DNA of 39,871 nt from Desulfobulbaceae bacterium (GTDB taxonomy: Bacteria; Desulfobacterota; Desulfobulbia; Desulfobulbales; Desulfobulbaceae), in contig JALSNC010000143.1 of NCBI GenBank assembly GCA_026987195.1, positions 1 to 39,871 of the forward strand, written 5' to 3'. The notes under the pieces are model-generated. The model saw only the letters and a program-made list of their open reading frames with translations. It was not told the DNA's origin and ran no database searches. The translations under genes were made by a program, and so were the position numbers. How positions within the stretch are numbered: the first letter of the stretch is position 1; every line of letters starts with the position of its first letter. Below are positions 31,756 through 39,871 of this stretch, one piece after another.

Positions 31756-31827
31756 GAGGAGAAAAAACGGTCGCGCACGGGCTCGCCGCTGCAGGCCATC
31801 CACAGGCTCTCTGCTGTCAGGGGAGGT

Positions 31828-32522
31828 CTATACGCCGAGATACCGCAGCTTGACGCTGCTGTCGAGACACGGGAAAGGGTGTTCGTCCTGCCAGACGATA
31901 CTCCCTTTTTCCATGAACAGGAGACGGTCGCTGATACGGAGCAGGGCGTCGATGTCCCGGTCCACGACCAGGATGGCCAGGCCGCGCCGTCTCAGGTGGT
32001 CAAGGCCCTGCCAGATCTCTTCCCGTACCAGGGGGGCGAGTCCCTCGCCGGCCTCGTCGAGCAGGAGCAGGCGCGGATTGATCATCAGGGCCCGGGCAAT
32101 GGCCAGCATCTGCTGCTCACCGCCGGAGAGTTCCCGCCCCAGGTGGCCGGGCCGTTCAGCCAGCCGCGGAAAGAGGGCAAAGACATGCTCCAGGGTGAAG
32201 GGCTCCTCCAGCTGGCCGTAATTGGCGGCCACGGCAAGGAGGTTTTCCCGCACCGTCAGGGTGGGGAAGACCTGGCGTCCCTCGGGAACGAGCCCGATAC
32301 CGAGACGCGCGATCCGGTAGGGCGGGAGGCGGTGGATCTCCCGGCCCTGCCAGGTGACGGAACCGCTCCTGATCCGGCAGAGCCCCATGAGAGCACGAAT
32401 CAAGGTGCTCTTGCCCATGCCGTTTCTGCCCATGAGCGCCACCACCTCGCCGGGCCGCACCACCAGCGAGACCCCGAACAGAATCTGGGCGGAACCGTGC
32501 CAGGCCGTGATATCCGTCACCA

Positions 32523-32529
<7 letters not shown>
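31828..32529 (-). CDS. livF: Branched-chain amino acid ABC transporter, ATP-binding protein LivF
   Basis: 233 aa. Walker A GRNGMGKST (34-42), signature ELSGGEQQML, Walker B RLLLLDEAGEGLAP. The short form and the LVPEGRQVFPTLTVRENL segment are typical of LivF rather than LivG. It powers uptake of leucine, isoleucine and valine, or related amides and amino acids, with LivG. The start overlaps livG by 7 bases. It is the last gene of the transporter operon. Confidence 0.94.
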
Positions 32530-33268
<739 letters not shown>

Positions 33269-33272
<4 letters not shown>

Positions 33273-34219
33273 CTTTGCCTCCCGTGTCCGGCCAGCAGCG
33301 GATAGAGACCACCCCTGGCAAAGAGCACCACCAGGATGAGAACCGGGCCGAGGATCGCCATCCAGTGCTCGGTGTACATGGCCAGGTAATCTTCCAGGAA
33401 CAGGAGGACGAAGGCGCCCAGCACCGGCCCGGCCAGGGTGCCGGTACCGCCCAGCAGGACCATGACCATGATCTCGCCGGAACGTGTCCAGTGGAGCATG
33501 GAGGGACTGACGTATTCCCCCAGGTTGGCCAGCAGGGCACCGGCAAGGCCGGCGATGCCACCGGCCAGGCAGTAGGCCAGCAACCGGTGGCCGAAGGTGG
33601 CAAGCCCCAGGACCTGCAACCGCTGCTCGTTCTCACGGCTGCCCACCAGCACACGCCCGAACCGGGCATGAATCAGCCGGTGGAGAAGAAAGAGCAACAG
33701 GGTCAGCAGGCCCAGGCAGAGATAGTAGAAGACCCGGTCATCGTTCAGGTCCAGGCCCGGCAGCAGGTTGCGGCCGGAAAGCGGGATCCCGTCCGTGCCG
33801 CCGCATGTCTCGAGGGAGGTGAAGAAGAAATAGACCATCTGGGCAAAGGCCAGGGTGATCATGATGAAATGCATGCCCCGGGTCCGCAGGCTTACCGCGC
33901 CGGTGAGGAGGGCGAACAGCATGGCCAGGACCACGGCCAGGGGCCAGGCCACCAGGCCGCTGCCGGGCCCGGAACGGGCAAGGATCCCCACGGTATAGGC
34001 GCCGATCCCCACAAAGGCGGCATGCCCCAGGCTGACCATGCCGCCGTAGCCAAGGATCAGGTTGAGACTGGATGCGGCCAGGCCGTAGATCAGGGCACGG
34101 CAGGCCAGGGAAAGCAGGTACTGCTGCCCGGCCAGGTCGAGCAGGGGCGGCAGAACCAGCAGGAGGAGGAAGCAGCCGCCGCAAAAGACCAGGCCGGACC
34201 GTGTGGTTTCAGCAGCCAT
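33269..34219 (-). CDS. livM: Branched-chain amino acid ABC transporter, permease LivM
   Basis: 316 aa with eight to nine hydrophobic helices. Family blocks: ALIYGLAASSLNLILGYGGM, SLGHAAFVGIGAYTVGIL, TRGMHFIMITLAFAQMVYFF, and GGTGTLAGPVLGAFVLL for the ATPase contact. It forms the channel with LivH. The start at 34219 lies 9 bases after the livH stop codon. Confidence 0.94.
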
Positions 34220-34228
34220 GACCGCGGC

Positions 34229-35143
34229 TCAGGATTCGCTGACCGGGAAGAGTCCGGCCGGCCGGAAGGCGAGAAAAAGGGCCATGAAGATATAGACCGA
34301 CATGGAGGCGATGGCAGCCCCTGCCCGGTCGGCGGCAGCGGTGTCCAGCGCCAGGCGGAGCAGGCCGGGCAGAAAGGCGCGGGCCAGGGTATCCACCAGT
34401 CCCACCAGGATGGCACCGACCAGGGCGCCGCGTACCGAGCCGATGCCGCCGATGACGATGACCACGAAGGTGAGGATGAGGATGGACTCTCCCATACCCG
34501 GTTCCACGGCCAGGATCGGCCCGGCCATCACCCCGGCCAGACCGGCAAGCATGGTGCCGAGACCAAAGACCAGGGTGTAGAGAAGGCGGATGTTGACCCC
34601 CAGGGCGCCCACGATCTCACGGCTGGTGGCGCCGGCCCGGATCTGCATGCCCAGGCGGGTGCGGGAAAAGAGAAGATAGAGAAACAGGGCCACCACCATT
34701 CCCGCCAGGAGAATGGCCAGACGGTAGAGGGGATAGTGGATCCCGGGAAGGAGTTCCACAGATCCGGCCAGCCATGAGGGCACGTCCATGAACAGGGGCT
34801 GGCGGCCCCAGATCATCCGCGTCAGCTCGTTGAAAAAGAAGATCAGGCCGAAGGTGGCCAGGACCTGGTCCAGGTGATCACGCCGGTAGAGGCGGCGCAG
34901 CACGAGCAGCTCCACCACCATGCCGGCGATCCCCGCCGCCGGCAGGGCGGCCAGCAGGCCGAGCAGGAAGGAACCGCTTCGCATGGCCACGGTGGCGGCC
35001 ACGTATGCGCCGATCATGTAGAAACTGCCATGGGCCAGGTTGATGACCCGCATGATCCCGAAGACCAGGGTCAGGCCGGCGGACATGAGAAAGAGCATCA
35101 CCCCGAGCTGCAGGCCGTTGAGCGCCTGTTCCAGGACCAGCAT
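34229..35143 (-). CDS. livH: Branched-chain amino acid ABC transporter, permease LivH
   Basis: 304 aa from the ATG at 35143. A GTG at 35179 is also in frame and would overlap the livK stop codon; it adds 12 residues, and the ribosome site before either start is weak. Hydrophobic helices carry the family blocks LQLGVMLFLMSAGLTLVFGI, MRVINLAHGSFYMIGAYVAA and GGIGSVRGALVGAILVGLVD. Partner of LivM in the inner membrane. Confidence 0.93.
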   Translation of the reverse strand: MLVLEQALNGLQLGVMLFLMSAGLTLVFGIMRVINLAHGSFYMIGAYVAATVAMRSGSFLLGLLAALPAAGIAGMVVELLVLRRLYRRDHLDQVLATFGLIFFFNELTRMIWGRQPLFMDVPSWLAGSVELLPGIHYPLYRLAILLAGMVVALFLYLLFSRTRLGMQIRAGATSREIVGALGVNIRLLYTLVFGLGTMLAGLAGVMAGPILAVEPGMGESILILTFVVIVIGGIGSVRGALVGAILVGLVDTLARAFLPGLLRLALDTAAADRAGAAIASMSVYIFMALFLAFRPAGLFPVSES

Positions 35144-35163
35144 GGCACCACCGGTCCATGTAC

Positions 35164-36330
35164 TCACTGCAGAGGACACCGGTCGGCGTAGGCATCCGGA
35201 TGATCGGTGAAGACCCGGCCCAGCAACCGGTTGACAATGCCACCATCACCGCTCTTCACCACCTGGCGGACATAGTAGTCCTGGATGGGAAAATGGTTGC
35301 GGCCGAAACGGAACCGGCCGCGCACCGACGGAAAATCCGCCTTCTCCAGGGCGGCCCGGAAGGCATCGCTCCGGTTCATGTCACCACCAACGGCCCTGAG
35401 GGCCGAGCCGATGAGCAGGGCCGCATCATATCCCTGGCTGGCGAACAGGGTCGGGGTCCGGCCATACATTTTTCTGAATGCGGCCACAAACCGCCGATTG
35501 GCCGGGTTGTCGAACTCGCTGCTCCACTGGGCACTGTTGACCACACCCACCGCGGCCTCGCCCACCGCCCCCAGGAGGCGGCCGTCGGTGGCGGCCGGCC
35601 CCATGAGGGGGATCACACCCTGCAGGCCGGCCTGGGCATACTGCTTGAGGAAGTTGATGCCCATGCCGCCGGGAAGAAAGAAATAGACCGCATCGGGTGC
35701 GGCCTTGCGCAGGGCCGCTATCTCGGCCGCGTAGTCGGCCTGGCCGAGCGCGGTATAGACCTCGCCGGCGATGCCGCCCCGGTAGTAGCGCCTGAACCCG
35801 GCAACATTGTCCCGTCCGGCCACGTAATTGGGAGCGATAATATAGACATTGTCAAACCCCTGGTCGGTGGCATACTGGCCGATCACCTCGGAAAGGGTAT
35901 CGGTCTGCCAGGAGACATTGAAAAAATTGGCGCTGCATCCCTCCCCTGCCAGCCGGGAGGGGCCGGCATTGGGACTGATGAAGAAAACACCCTGCCGCAC
36001 CACCTTCGGTACCACGGCCAGAGCGACATTGGAGAAGACCGTTCCGGTCAGGATGCGGACATGATCGCGGCGGATGAACCGCTCGGCGATCTGGCGGCCC
36101 TTTTCCGGGCTGCGGCCGTCATCGGCGACCAGCAGCTCGACGGGTATACCCCCGAGCCGGCCCTGGCCCAGATCCACGGCAAGCCGGAAACCGTCACGTA
36201 TCTCCTCGCCGAGGTACCCCGCCTTGGTGGACAGGGTGGTGATCATGCCGATCTTCACCGGCTCCCCGGCCACGGCCATGGACAGGGGGAGCAGCAGACA
36301 ACAGAGAACAGCGGCAAGATATCTGTTCAT
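35164..36330 (-). CDS. livK: Branched-chain amino acid ABC transporter, periplasmic binding protein (LivK/LivJ type)
   Basis: 388 aa from the ATG at 36330 (AAGGAGGG site). The signal peptide is about residues 1-22 (MNRYLAAVLCCLLLPLSMAV-AG) and the mature protein begins EPVKIGMITTLSTKAGYLG. It is a type I periplasmic binding fold of the ligand-binding Peripla_BP_6 family, with ELLVADDGRSPEKGRQIAER and VVRQGVFFISPNAGPSRL. The typical Ser-Thr-Gly loop of true LivJ/LivK is altered, and members of this family also bind amides, urea or aromatic acids, so the ligand is open. It is first of the five transporter genes and starts 39 bases after the acyltransferase stop codon. Confidence 0.9.
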   Translation of the reverse strand: MNRYLAAVLCCLLLPLSMAVAGEPVKIGMITTLSTKAGYLGEEIRDGFRLAVDLGQGRLGGIPVELLVADDGRSPEKGRQIAERFIRRDHVRILTGTVFSNVALAVVPKVVRQGVFFISPNAGPSRLAGEGCSANFFNVSWQTDTLSEVIGQYATDQGFDNVYIIAPNYVAGRDNVAGFRRYYRGGIAGEVYTALGQADYAAEIAALRKAAPDAVYFFLPGGMGINFLKQYAQAGLQGVIPLMGPAATDGRLLGAVGEAAVGVVNSAQWSSEFDNPANRRFVAAFRKMYGRTPTLFASQGYDAALLIGSALRAVGGDMNRSDAFRAALEKADFPSVRGRFRFGRNHFPIQDYYVRQVVKSGDGGIVNRLLGRVFTDHPDAYADRCPLQ

Positions 36331-36369
36331 GAATCCCTCCTTACACTCGGCCGGCCTGCACCGGCGCAC

Positions 36370-37365
36370 TCAACTGGTGCGCTGCGGCAGGACAGCGGCC
36401 AACAGCAGGCCGGCCCTGCTGACAACGAAATCATACCACTTCTGGACCACGTAAGAAAACAGGATGACCACCGGGAAACAGACCCCCACCAGGTACACCA
36501 CCTGCAACCACGGCGTGGACGGAAAATACCACCGGTTGGCAAGGATGTAGATGGGACGGTGGAAGAGGTACATGCAGTAGGAGGCGCAACTGAGCGCCAG
36601 GACCCCGGTGCGCAGCCTGCCCGGGACAAGATCGACATTGCGGACCAGCATAACCACGAACAGCGAGCAGAGCGCGATCATGGGCACAATGGTCACCACC
36701 CTCATCGGCAGGGAGCGGACATGTGAAAAATAGGAAACCAGGAAACTGAGCACGGCAAGAGCGGTGATGGTCTTTCTCCAGGCAAAAAGCCACGGATTGG
36801 CACCCGCGTAAACACCCAGGAAAAAAACCGAGAAATAGACCAGCATGCGCAGCTCCAGGCGATGCGTGGCCATCAGGTACCAGTACATGGCCAGCATGAC
36901 GGCAATGTTGAGCAGGAACGCCTCAGAGGGTTTCCTGTGCCGGGAGACATACAGCAAAGCAGGAGCGACCAGGTAGAAGACGATGATCATGGCGACGAAC
37001 CAGAGGGTCGGCGGGGCCGGGCCGGCAAAGACGGAATAGCCCAGCGCCGCCCTGAAGGAGACATCGGGCCGGGATATCCTCAGGTGGGTGAACCATGCCA
37101 GGGCAACCAGGAACAGCGGATAGATCCGCCAGAACCGCTTCAGGTAGTAGCTGCCCAGGCCTCGGCCCGACAACGTCGTCTTCCCCGCCCCGATCAGATA
37201 ACCGGAAATAAAGAAAAAGATTCCCAGGGTGATCCAGGTGATACGGTGGGTGATATCGTTCTGGTAATGGGGAATGGCATGGGTATACTCGAGGAGGTGC
37301 CAGAAACCGACAAGATAGACCATGCTCAGGCCCCGGAGGATATCGATACCTATCTCTCTTTTCAT
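36370..37365 (-). CDS. Membrane acyltransferase, OafA/YrhL (acyltransferase 3) family
   Basis: 331 aa with about ten hydrophobic helices. The N-terminal block GIDILRGLSMVYLVGFWHLL carries the family Arg and His; other blocks are GIFFFISGYLIGAGKT, YYLKRFWRIYPLFL and SYCMYLFHRPIYILANRW. Such enzymes move an acyl group (often acetyl) onto an extracellular or periplasmic sugar or lipid, with the donor on the cytosolic side. The substrate here is unknown. The family is usually near surface-polysaccharide genes; here it is directly upstream of livK (39-base gap) and may share its transcript. The ribosome site at 37365 (GAGAGAC) is modest. Confidence 0.85.
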   Translation of the reverse strand: MKREIGIDILRGLSMVYLVGFWHLLEYTHAIPHYQNDITHRITWITLGIFFFISGYLIGAGKTTLSGRGLGSYYLKRFWRIYPLFLVALAWFTHLRISRPDVSFRAALGYSVFAGPAPPTLWFVAMIIVFYLVAPALLYVSRHRKPSEAFLLNIAVMLAMYWYLMATHRLELRMLVYFSVFFLGVYAGANPWLFAWRKTITALAVLSFLVSYFSHVRSLPMRVVTIVPMIALCSLFVVMLVRNVDLVPGRLRTGVLALSCASYCMYLFHRPIYILANRWYFPSTPWLQVVYLVGVCFPVVILFSYVVQKWYDFVVSRAGLLLAAVLPQRTS

Positions 37366-37382
37366 GTCTCTCGCGCAAAAGG

Positions 37383-37523
37383 ATGTTCAATCGGAATGGG
37401 ACGCCCGGCCGGACGCTGCAGGCAACCTACACGGATCCGGCCGAAAAGTCATCTCCCGACACCATCATTCTGCTGCACCTGGTTCTGGACGCCCTGGAGC
37501 ATAGCAAGCCCGCCTCAGCCTGA
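37383..37523 (+). CDS. Possible small ORF, 46 aa
   Basis: ATG at 37383 to TGA at 37521-37523. The reading begins MFNRNGTPGRTLQATYTD and ends with LLHLVLDALEHSKPASA. Roughly four in five third positions are G or C, as in nearby genes. An AAAAGG lies immediately before the ATG, too close for normal initiation. No family is recognised. It may be a real small protein, a decayed gene tail or chance. Confidence 0.25.
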   Translation: MFNRNGTPGRTLQATYTDPAEKSSPDTIILLHLVLDALEHSKPASA

Positions 37524-37633
37524 CACCCTCTTCATCCTCCTCTCCCCCGGCCTTTGCCCTGTCCCGGAATCATGGCTCCCTGCCCGTGCTTCCGGAGAAA
37601 ATCGGATTTTTTTCACAATCTGCCCGGCCTTCC

Positions 37634-37661
37634 TTGACTAATGTTCTGATTCCCATACAAT
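37634..37661 (+). promoter_or_regulatory. Sigma70-type promoter of the roadblock gene
   Basis: TTGACT (37634-37639, 5 of 6), 16-base spacer, TACAAT (37656-37661, 5 of 6). Transcription from about 37668 gives a leader near 83 nt before the ATG at 37751. Confidence 0.6.
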
Positions 37662-37750
37662 AATATGTATCAACAGCATATTTTCCACGTAGACCGGCAA
37701 CCGACCGGGGCCTGCGTACGCCCGGAACAGCACATCTCTGGAGGAAGAAC

Positions 37751-38119
37751 ATGACCCGCAAGGAACAGCTTGACAAGGCACTCGCATCGCTGCAGGCAGC
37801 GTCTGCTGACATCGAAGCCTGCGCCGTTGTCTCCGAGGACGGACTGATCATCGCCAGCGCCCTGCCCCAGGGCCTGGACGAGGAACGTATAGCGGCCATG
37901 AGCGCGGTCCTGCTTTCCATGGGCAGCAGAACCGTGGCCGAACTGCAGCGCGGCGAGCTCGAACAGCTCTTTGTCAAGGGTGGCGACGGCTATATCATCA
38001 TGTCCCATGCCGGCCCCCACGGCGTCCTCATCGCCCTGACCAGCAAGACCGCGAAACTGGGACTGATCTTCCTCGATATGTCCCGCTGCGCCGACGATGT
38101 GGAAAAAATACTCTCATAG
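37751..38119 (+). CDS. Roadblock/LC7 domain protein
   Basis: 122 aa; TGGAGGAAGAAC precedes ATG at 37751. A single roadblock/LC7 fold: an N-terminal helix (LDKALASLQAASADIEACAVV), strands in VSEDGLIIASALPQ, a helix DEERIAAMSAVLLSMGSRT, then ELEQLFVKGGDGYIIMSHAG and VLIALTSKTAKLGLIFLDM. Relatives such as MglB act as partners or GTPase activators of small Ras-like GTPases, or as dimeric scaffolds; no GTPase is in the window. It is followed on the same strand by an ODP-like protein and a receiver-PATAN protein, so a signalling scaffold role is likely. Confidence 0.9.
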   Translation: MTRKEQLDKALASLQAASADIEACAVVSEDGLIIASALPQGLDEERIAAMSAVLLSMGSRTVAELQRGELEQLFVKGGDGYIIMSHAGPHGVLIALTSKTAKLGLIFLDMSRCADDVEKILS

Positions 38120-38234
38120 GCGTGGCGGCAGCTCGACCCGCCGTATCAACCTTCCGCCGCTATCCGCTGTCTGTTGCGGCCGGGGCACGGACCTCCAGCC
38201 CAGCATTCCGCCCAAACATCCTGGAGCTGCACCA

Positions 38235-38984
38235 ATGTTTGAACTCTACCAGAACGACTCCCATGCCAATCTCTGCGTGAATGATCTCTCCCTGGGCCAC
38301 ATGGTGGATGCCAACCAGCACATCATCCTCCACAACGGCAAGGCCTTTCTTCTTGATCCCGGGGGCCACAAGATCTTTTCCCGCCTCTTCTCGCAGGTGG
38401 CCGAGCAGATCCCCATCAAGGACCTGCAGTACATCTTTTTCTCCCACCAGGACCCTGACATCATTGCCTCGGCCAACGGCTGGCTGATGACCACCGAGGC
38501 CAACGCCTTCCTGCCCTCGCTCTGGATCCGCTTCATCACCCATTTCGGCGTCGACAGCATGGTCATCGACCGCATCACCCCCATCGAGGACCAGGGCATG
38601 GTCGTCGACCTGGCCGGGGTGGGCCTGAAGATCATCCCGGCCCACTTTCTCCACTCCCCCGGCAACTTCCAGGTTTACGATCCGGTTTCCAAGATCCTCT
38701 ATACCGGTGACCTTGGTGCCTCGGTGGGCACAAAGGAGCGGTTCGTGGACGACTTTGACGCCCATCTCACCTACATGGAGGGATTCCATAAACGCTACAT
38801 GGCCGGTTCCAGGGCCATGAAAGCCTGGGCCAGGACAGTACGCCAGCTCGACATCGAGACCATCGCTCCCCAGCACGGCTCCATCTTCAGGGGACGCGAA
38901 CTGGTGGAGCGGTTCATTGACTGGGTGGACAACCTGGAGTGCGGCATCGACCTGCTCGATGACTCCTTTCCGATCCCGTCCTGA
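38235..38984 (+). CDS. ODP-like metallo-beta-lactamase-fold diiron protein
   Basis: 249 aa from the ATG at 38235 (GGAG site). A lone metallo-beta-lactamase domain of the flavodiiron/ODP type, without flavodoxin. Putative iron ligands: His71, Asp73 and Asp75 (SHQDPDI), His140 (HFLHSPGN), bridging Asp159 (YTGDLGAS), His214 (PQHGSIF). Spacings 71-140-159-214 match the flavodiiron pattern of about 67, 19 and 61. Where flavodiiron proteins have HxExDH, this protein has HxDxDI, so one His ligand is missing. Related ODP proteins in spirochaetes and Thermotoga bind oxygen and act in chemotaxis signalling. With a response regulator next door, oxygen, peroxide or NO sensing is a reasonable inference. 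Catalysis cannot be excluded. Confidence 0.85.
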   Translation: MFELYQNDSHANLCVNDLSLGHMVDANQHIILHNGKAFLLDPGGHKIFSRLFSQVAEQIPIKDLQYIFFSHQDPDIIASANGWLMTTEANAFLPSLWIRFITHFGVDSMVIDRITPIEDQGMVVDLAGVGLKIIPAHFLHSPGNFQVYDPVSKILYTGDLGASVGTKERFVDDFDAHLTYMEGFHKRYMAGSRAMKAWARTVRQLDIETIAPQHGSIFRGRELVERFIDWVDNLECGIDLLDDSFPIPS

Positions 38985-39022
38985 TCCACGGTGCATCAAT
39001 CCCTGTCTTCGTCGGCCAACCG

Positions 39023-39871
39023 ATGAGCGAAACAGTCATTCTTATCATTGATGATGACCCGATCATCCAGAAACTGCTGGAAAAGCAACTGGTGCTGAGC
39101 GGATTTTCGACCCTGCATGCCATGAGCGGCATGGAGGCACTGGAGATCCTCGAGGACCATCACGTGGACCTGATCACCCTGGACATCAGCATGCCGCAGA
39201 TGGACGGCTTCCAGACCCTGACCAGAATCCGGCAGACCCCGGCCGGCAGGAACCTGCCCGTGATCATCCTCAGTATCCTCAACCGGGACCATCTGAAGAT
39301 CAAGGGACTGGAACTCGGTGCCGACGATTACATGGTCAAGCCCTTCAACGGCGCCGAACTCACCGCCCGCATCAAGGCGGTCCTGCGCAGGAAACAGGCC
39401 TGCCAGGCCCACCAGGGCGAGGTCAGCGGCGACCTGGGGGTACTCGGTATCAGCGATATCCTGCAGATGCTGTCCCTGTCACAGAAAAACGCGACCCTGG
39501 ATCTGCCGGAGATCAGGGGAAAAATCGTTGCCCGCTGCGGCCAGGTGGTTGCGGCGCGGCAGGCGGCTTTTACCGGCATGGAGGCATTGATCCGGCTCTT
39601 TCTCCTCGAGTCGGGTCCCTTTGTCCTCACCTACGAGCAGCAGCGACCGGTCGGTCCGGACGAAAAGGGACGGGAGATCCGCCACCTGCTGCTGAAGGTG
39701 ACCATGCGGGTGGACGAGCTCAAGGAGGTGATGGACGGGCTCGGCGGTCGCGACGCCATCCTCCACCTGGCGGAGGAAGCGACCAGGATTCCGCAGATAG
39801 AGGCCATGCGCAAGGCCTTTCCCCTGCCCATGGTCGACCTCCTCACCCGGATGGAGGGCAGTATCGCGGCC
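39023..39871 (+). CDS. Response regulator with receiver and PATAN (DUF4388) domains (3' end outside window)
   Basis: 283 codons are visible and the frame is still open at the right edge. The receiver domain is residues about 3-122: acidic pocket Asp10-Asp12 (LIIDDDP), phospho-acceptor Asp54 (TLDISMPQMDG), and Lys in DDYMVKPF. From about residue 130 a PATAN/DUF4388 domain follows (GDLGVLGISDILQMLSLSQK, then GKIVARCGQVVAARQAAFTG), a module common in gliding, chemotaxis and polarity regulators that may bind partners. The start at 39023 has a weak ribosome site, 38 bases after the ODP-like gene. It is the third gene of the roadblock-ODP-receiver set. Confidence 0.9.
   Translation, partial: MSETVILIIDDDPIIQKLLEKQLVLSGFSTLHAMSGMEALEILEDHHVDLITLDISMPQMDGFQTLTRIRQTPAGRNLPVIILSILNRDHLKIKGLELGADDYMVKPFNGAELTARIKAVLRRKQACQAHQGEVSGDLGVLGISDILQMLSLSQKNATLDLPEIRGKIVARCGQVVAARQAAFTGMEALIRLFLLESGPFVLTYEQQRPVGPDEKGREIRHLLLKVTMRVDELKEVMDGLGGRDAILHLAEEATRIPQIEAMRKAFPLPMVDLLTRMEGSIAA

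Larger units (their letters stand above)
37366..37750. other. Divergent intergenic region between the acyltransferase and the roadblock gene
   Basis: 385 bases. It contains the promoter at 37634-37661, a small plus-strand frame at 37383-37523 (listed separately), and a weak TCCG/CGGA stem followed by seven T near 37591-37613, too short to call a terminator. No minus-strand promoter for the acyltransferase gene stands out. Confidence 0.5.

Noticed and set aside
37591..37613. TCCG/CGGA stem followed by seven T in the gap before the roadblock gene
   Set aside because: The 4-bp stem is too short for a believable terminator, and no gene clearly ends there.

Overview
This is a G+C-rich stretch of bacterial chromosome, densely packed with genes that nearly all lie on the minus strand. 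The gene set suggests a strict or near-strict anaerobe of the Desulfobacterota (sulfate-reducer-like). The evidence is a glutamate synthase split into ferredoxin-linked pieces, a Desulfovibrio-type monocluster ferredoxin with the extra cysteine pair, a DUF3786 iron-sulfur protein, a periplasmic c-type cytochrome, a PocR/PAS hybrid kinase and a diiron oxygen-binding-protein-like protein. The taxonomic call is an inference; the window holds no rRNA or other marker that would settle it. I see no tRNA, rRNA, CRISPR array, transposase or phage gene.

Layout. 1-1650: the 5' part of a PhnD-like periplasmic binding protein (minus), then ogt and a 90-aa orphan (plus). 1646-7125: a minus-strand glutamate synthase operon in three pieces (amidotransferase; ferredoxin + FMN synthase domain; GXGXG + GltD + ferredoxin), closed by a good Rho-independent terminator and interrupted by a large hairpin repeat. 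7535-10406: a plus-strand PocR-PAS-PAS-PAS-kinase-receiver protein with its own promoter. 10438-12227: DUF3786 protein and two tandem tatA genes. 12312-17883: a tight minus operon rsfS-gpmI-thrC-pnp-mtaD, joining ribosome silencing, glycolysis, threonine synthesis and purine/methylthioadenosine salvage. 18118-21243: topB and an ABHD14-like hydrolase. 21671-25224: overlapping glycosyltransferase and six-hairpin glycosidase-like genes. 25387-28136: a triheme cytochrome, a methyltransferase, a ferredoxin and a small orphan. 28302-31673: a papain-like protease with five PA14-type domains. 31828-37365: a complete branched-chain amino acid ABC transporter (livKHMGF) behind an acyltransferase. 37634-39871: a plus-strand roadblock protein, diiron metallo-beta-lactamase protein and receiver-PATAN protein.

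The strongest unexplained signals are these. (1) A dispersed element of about 155-165 bp, present in three intergenic copies, folds into one long hairpin plus a small leader hairpin, and the diverged copy carries paired compensatory changes. (2) A 1123-aa papain/PA14 protein has no visible signal peptide. (3) A roadblock, ODP-like diiron protein and response-regulator set could be an oxygen or redox sensing module. (4) A heptanucleotide repeat lies just upstream of two unrelated start codons. (5) Two overlapping, mutually exclusive hairpins precede the ferredoxin gene.
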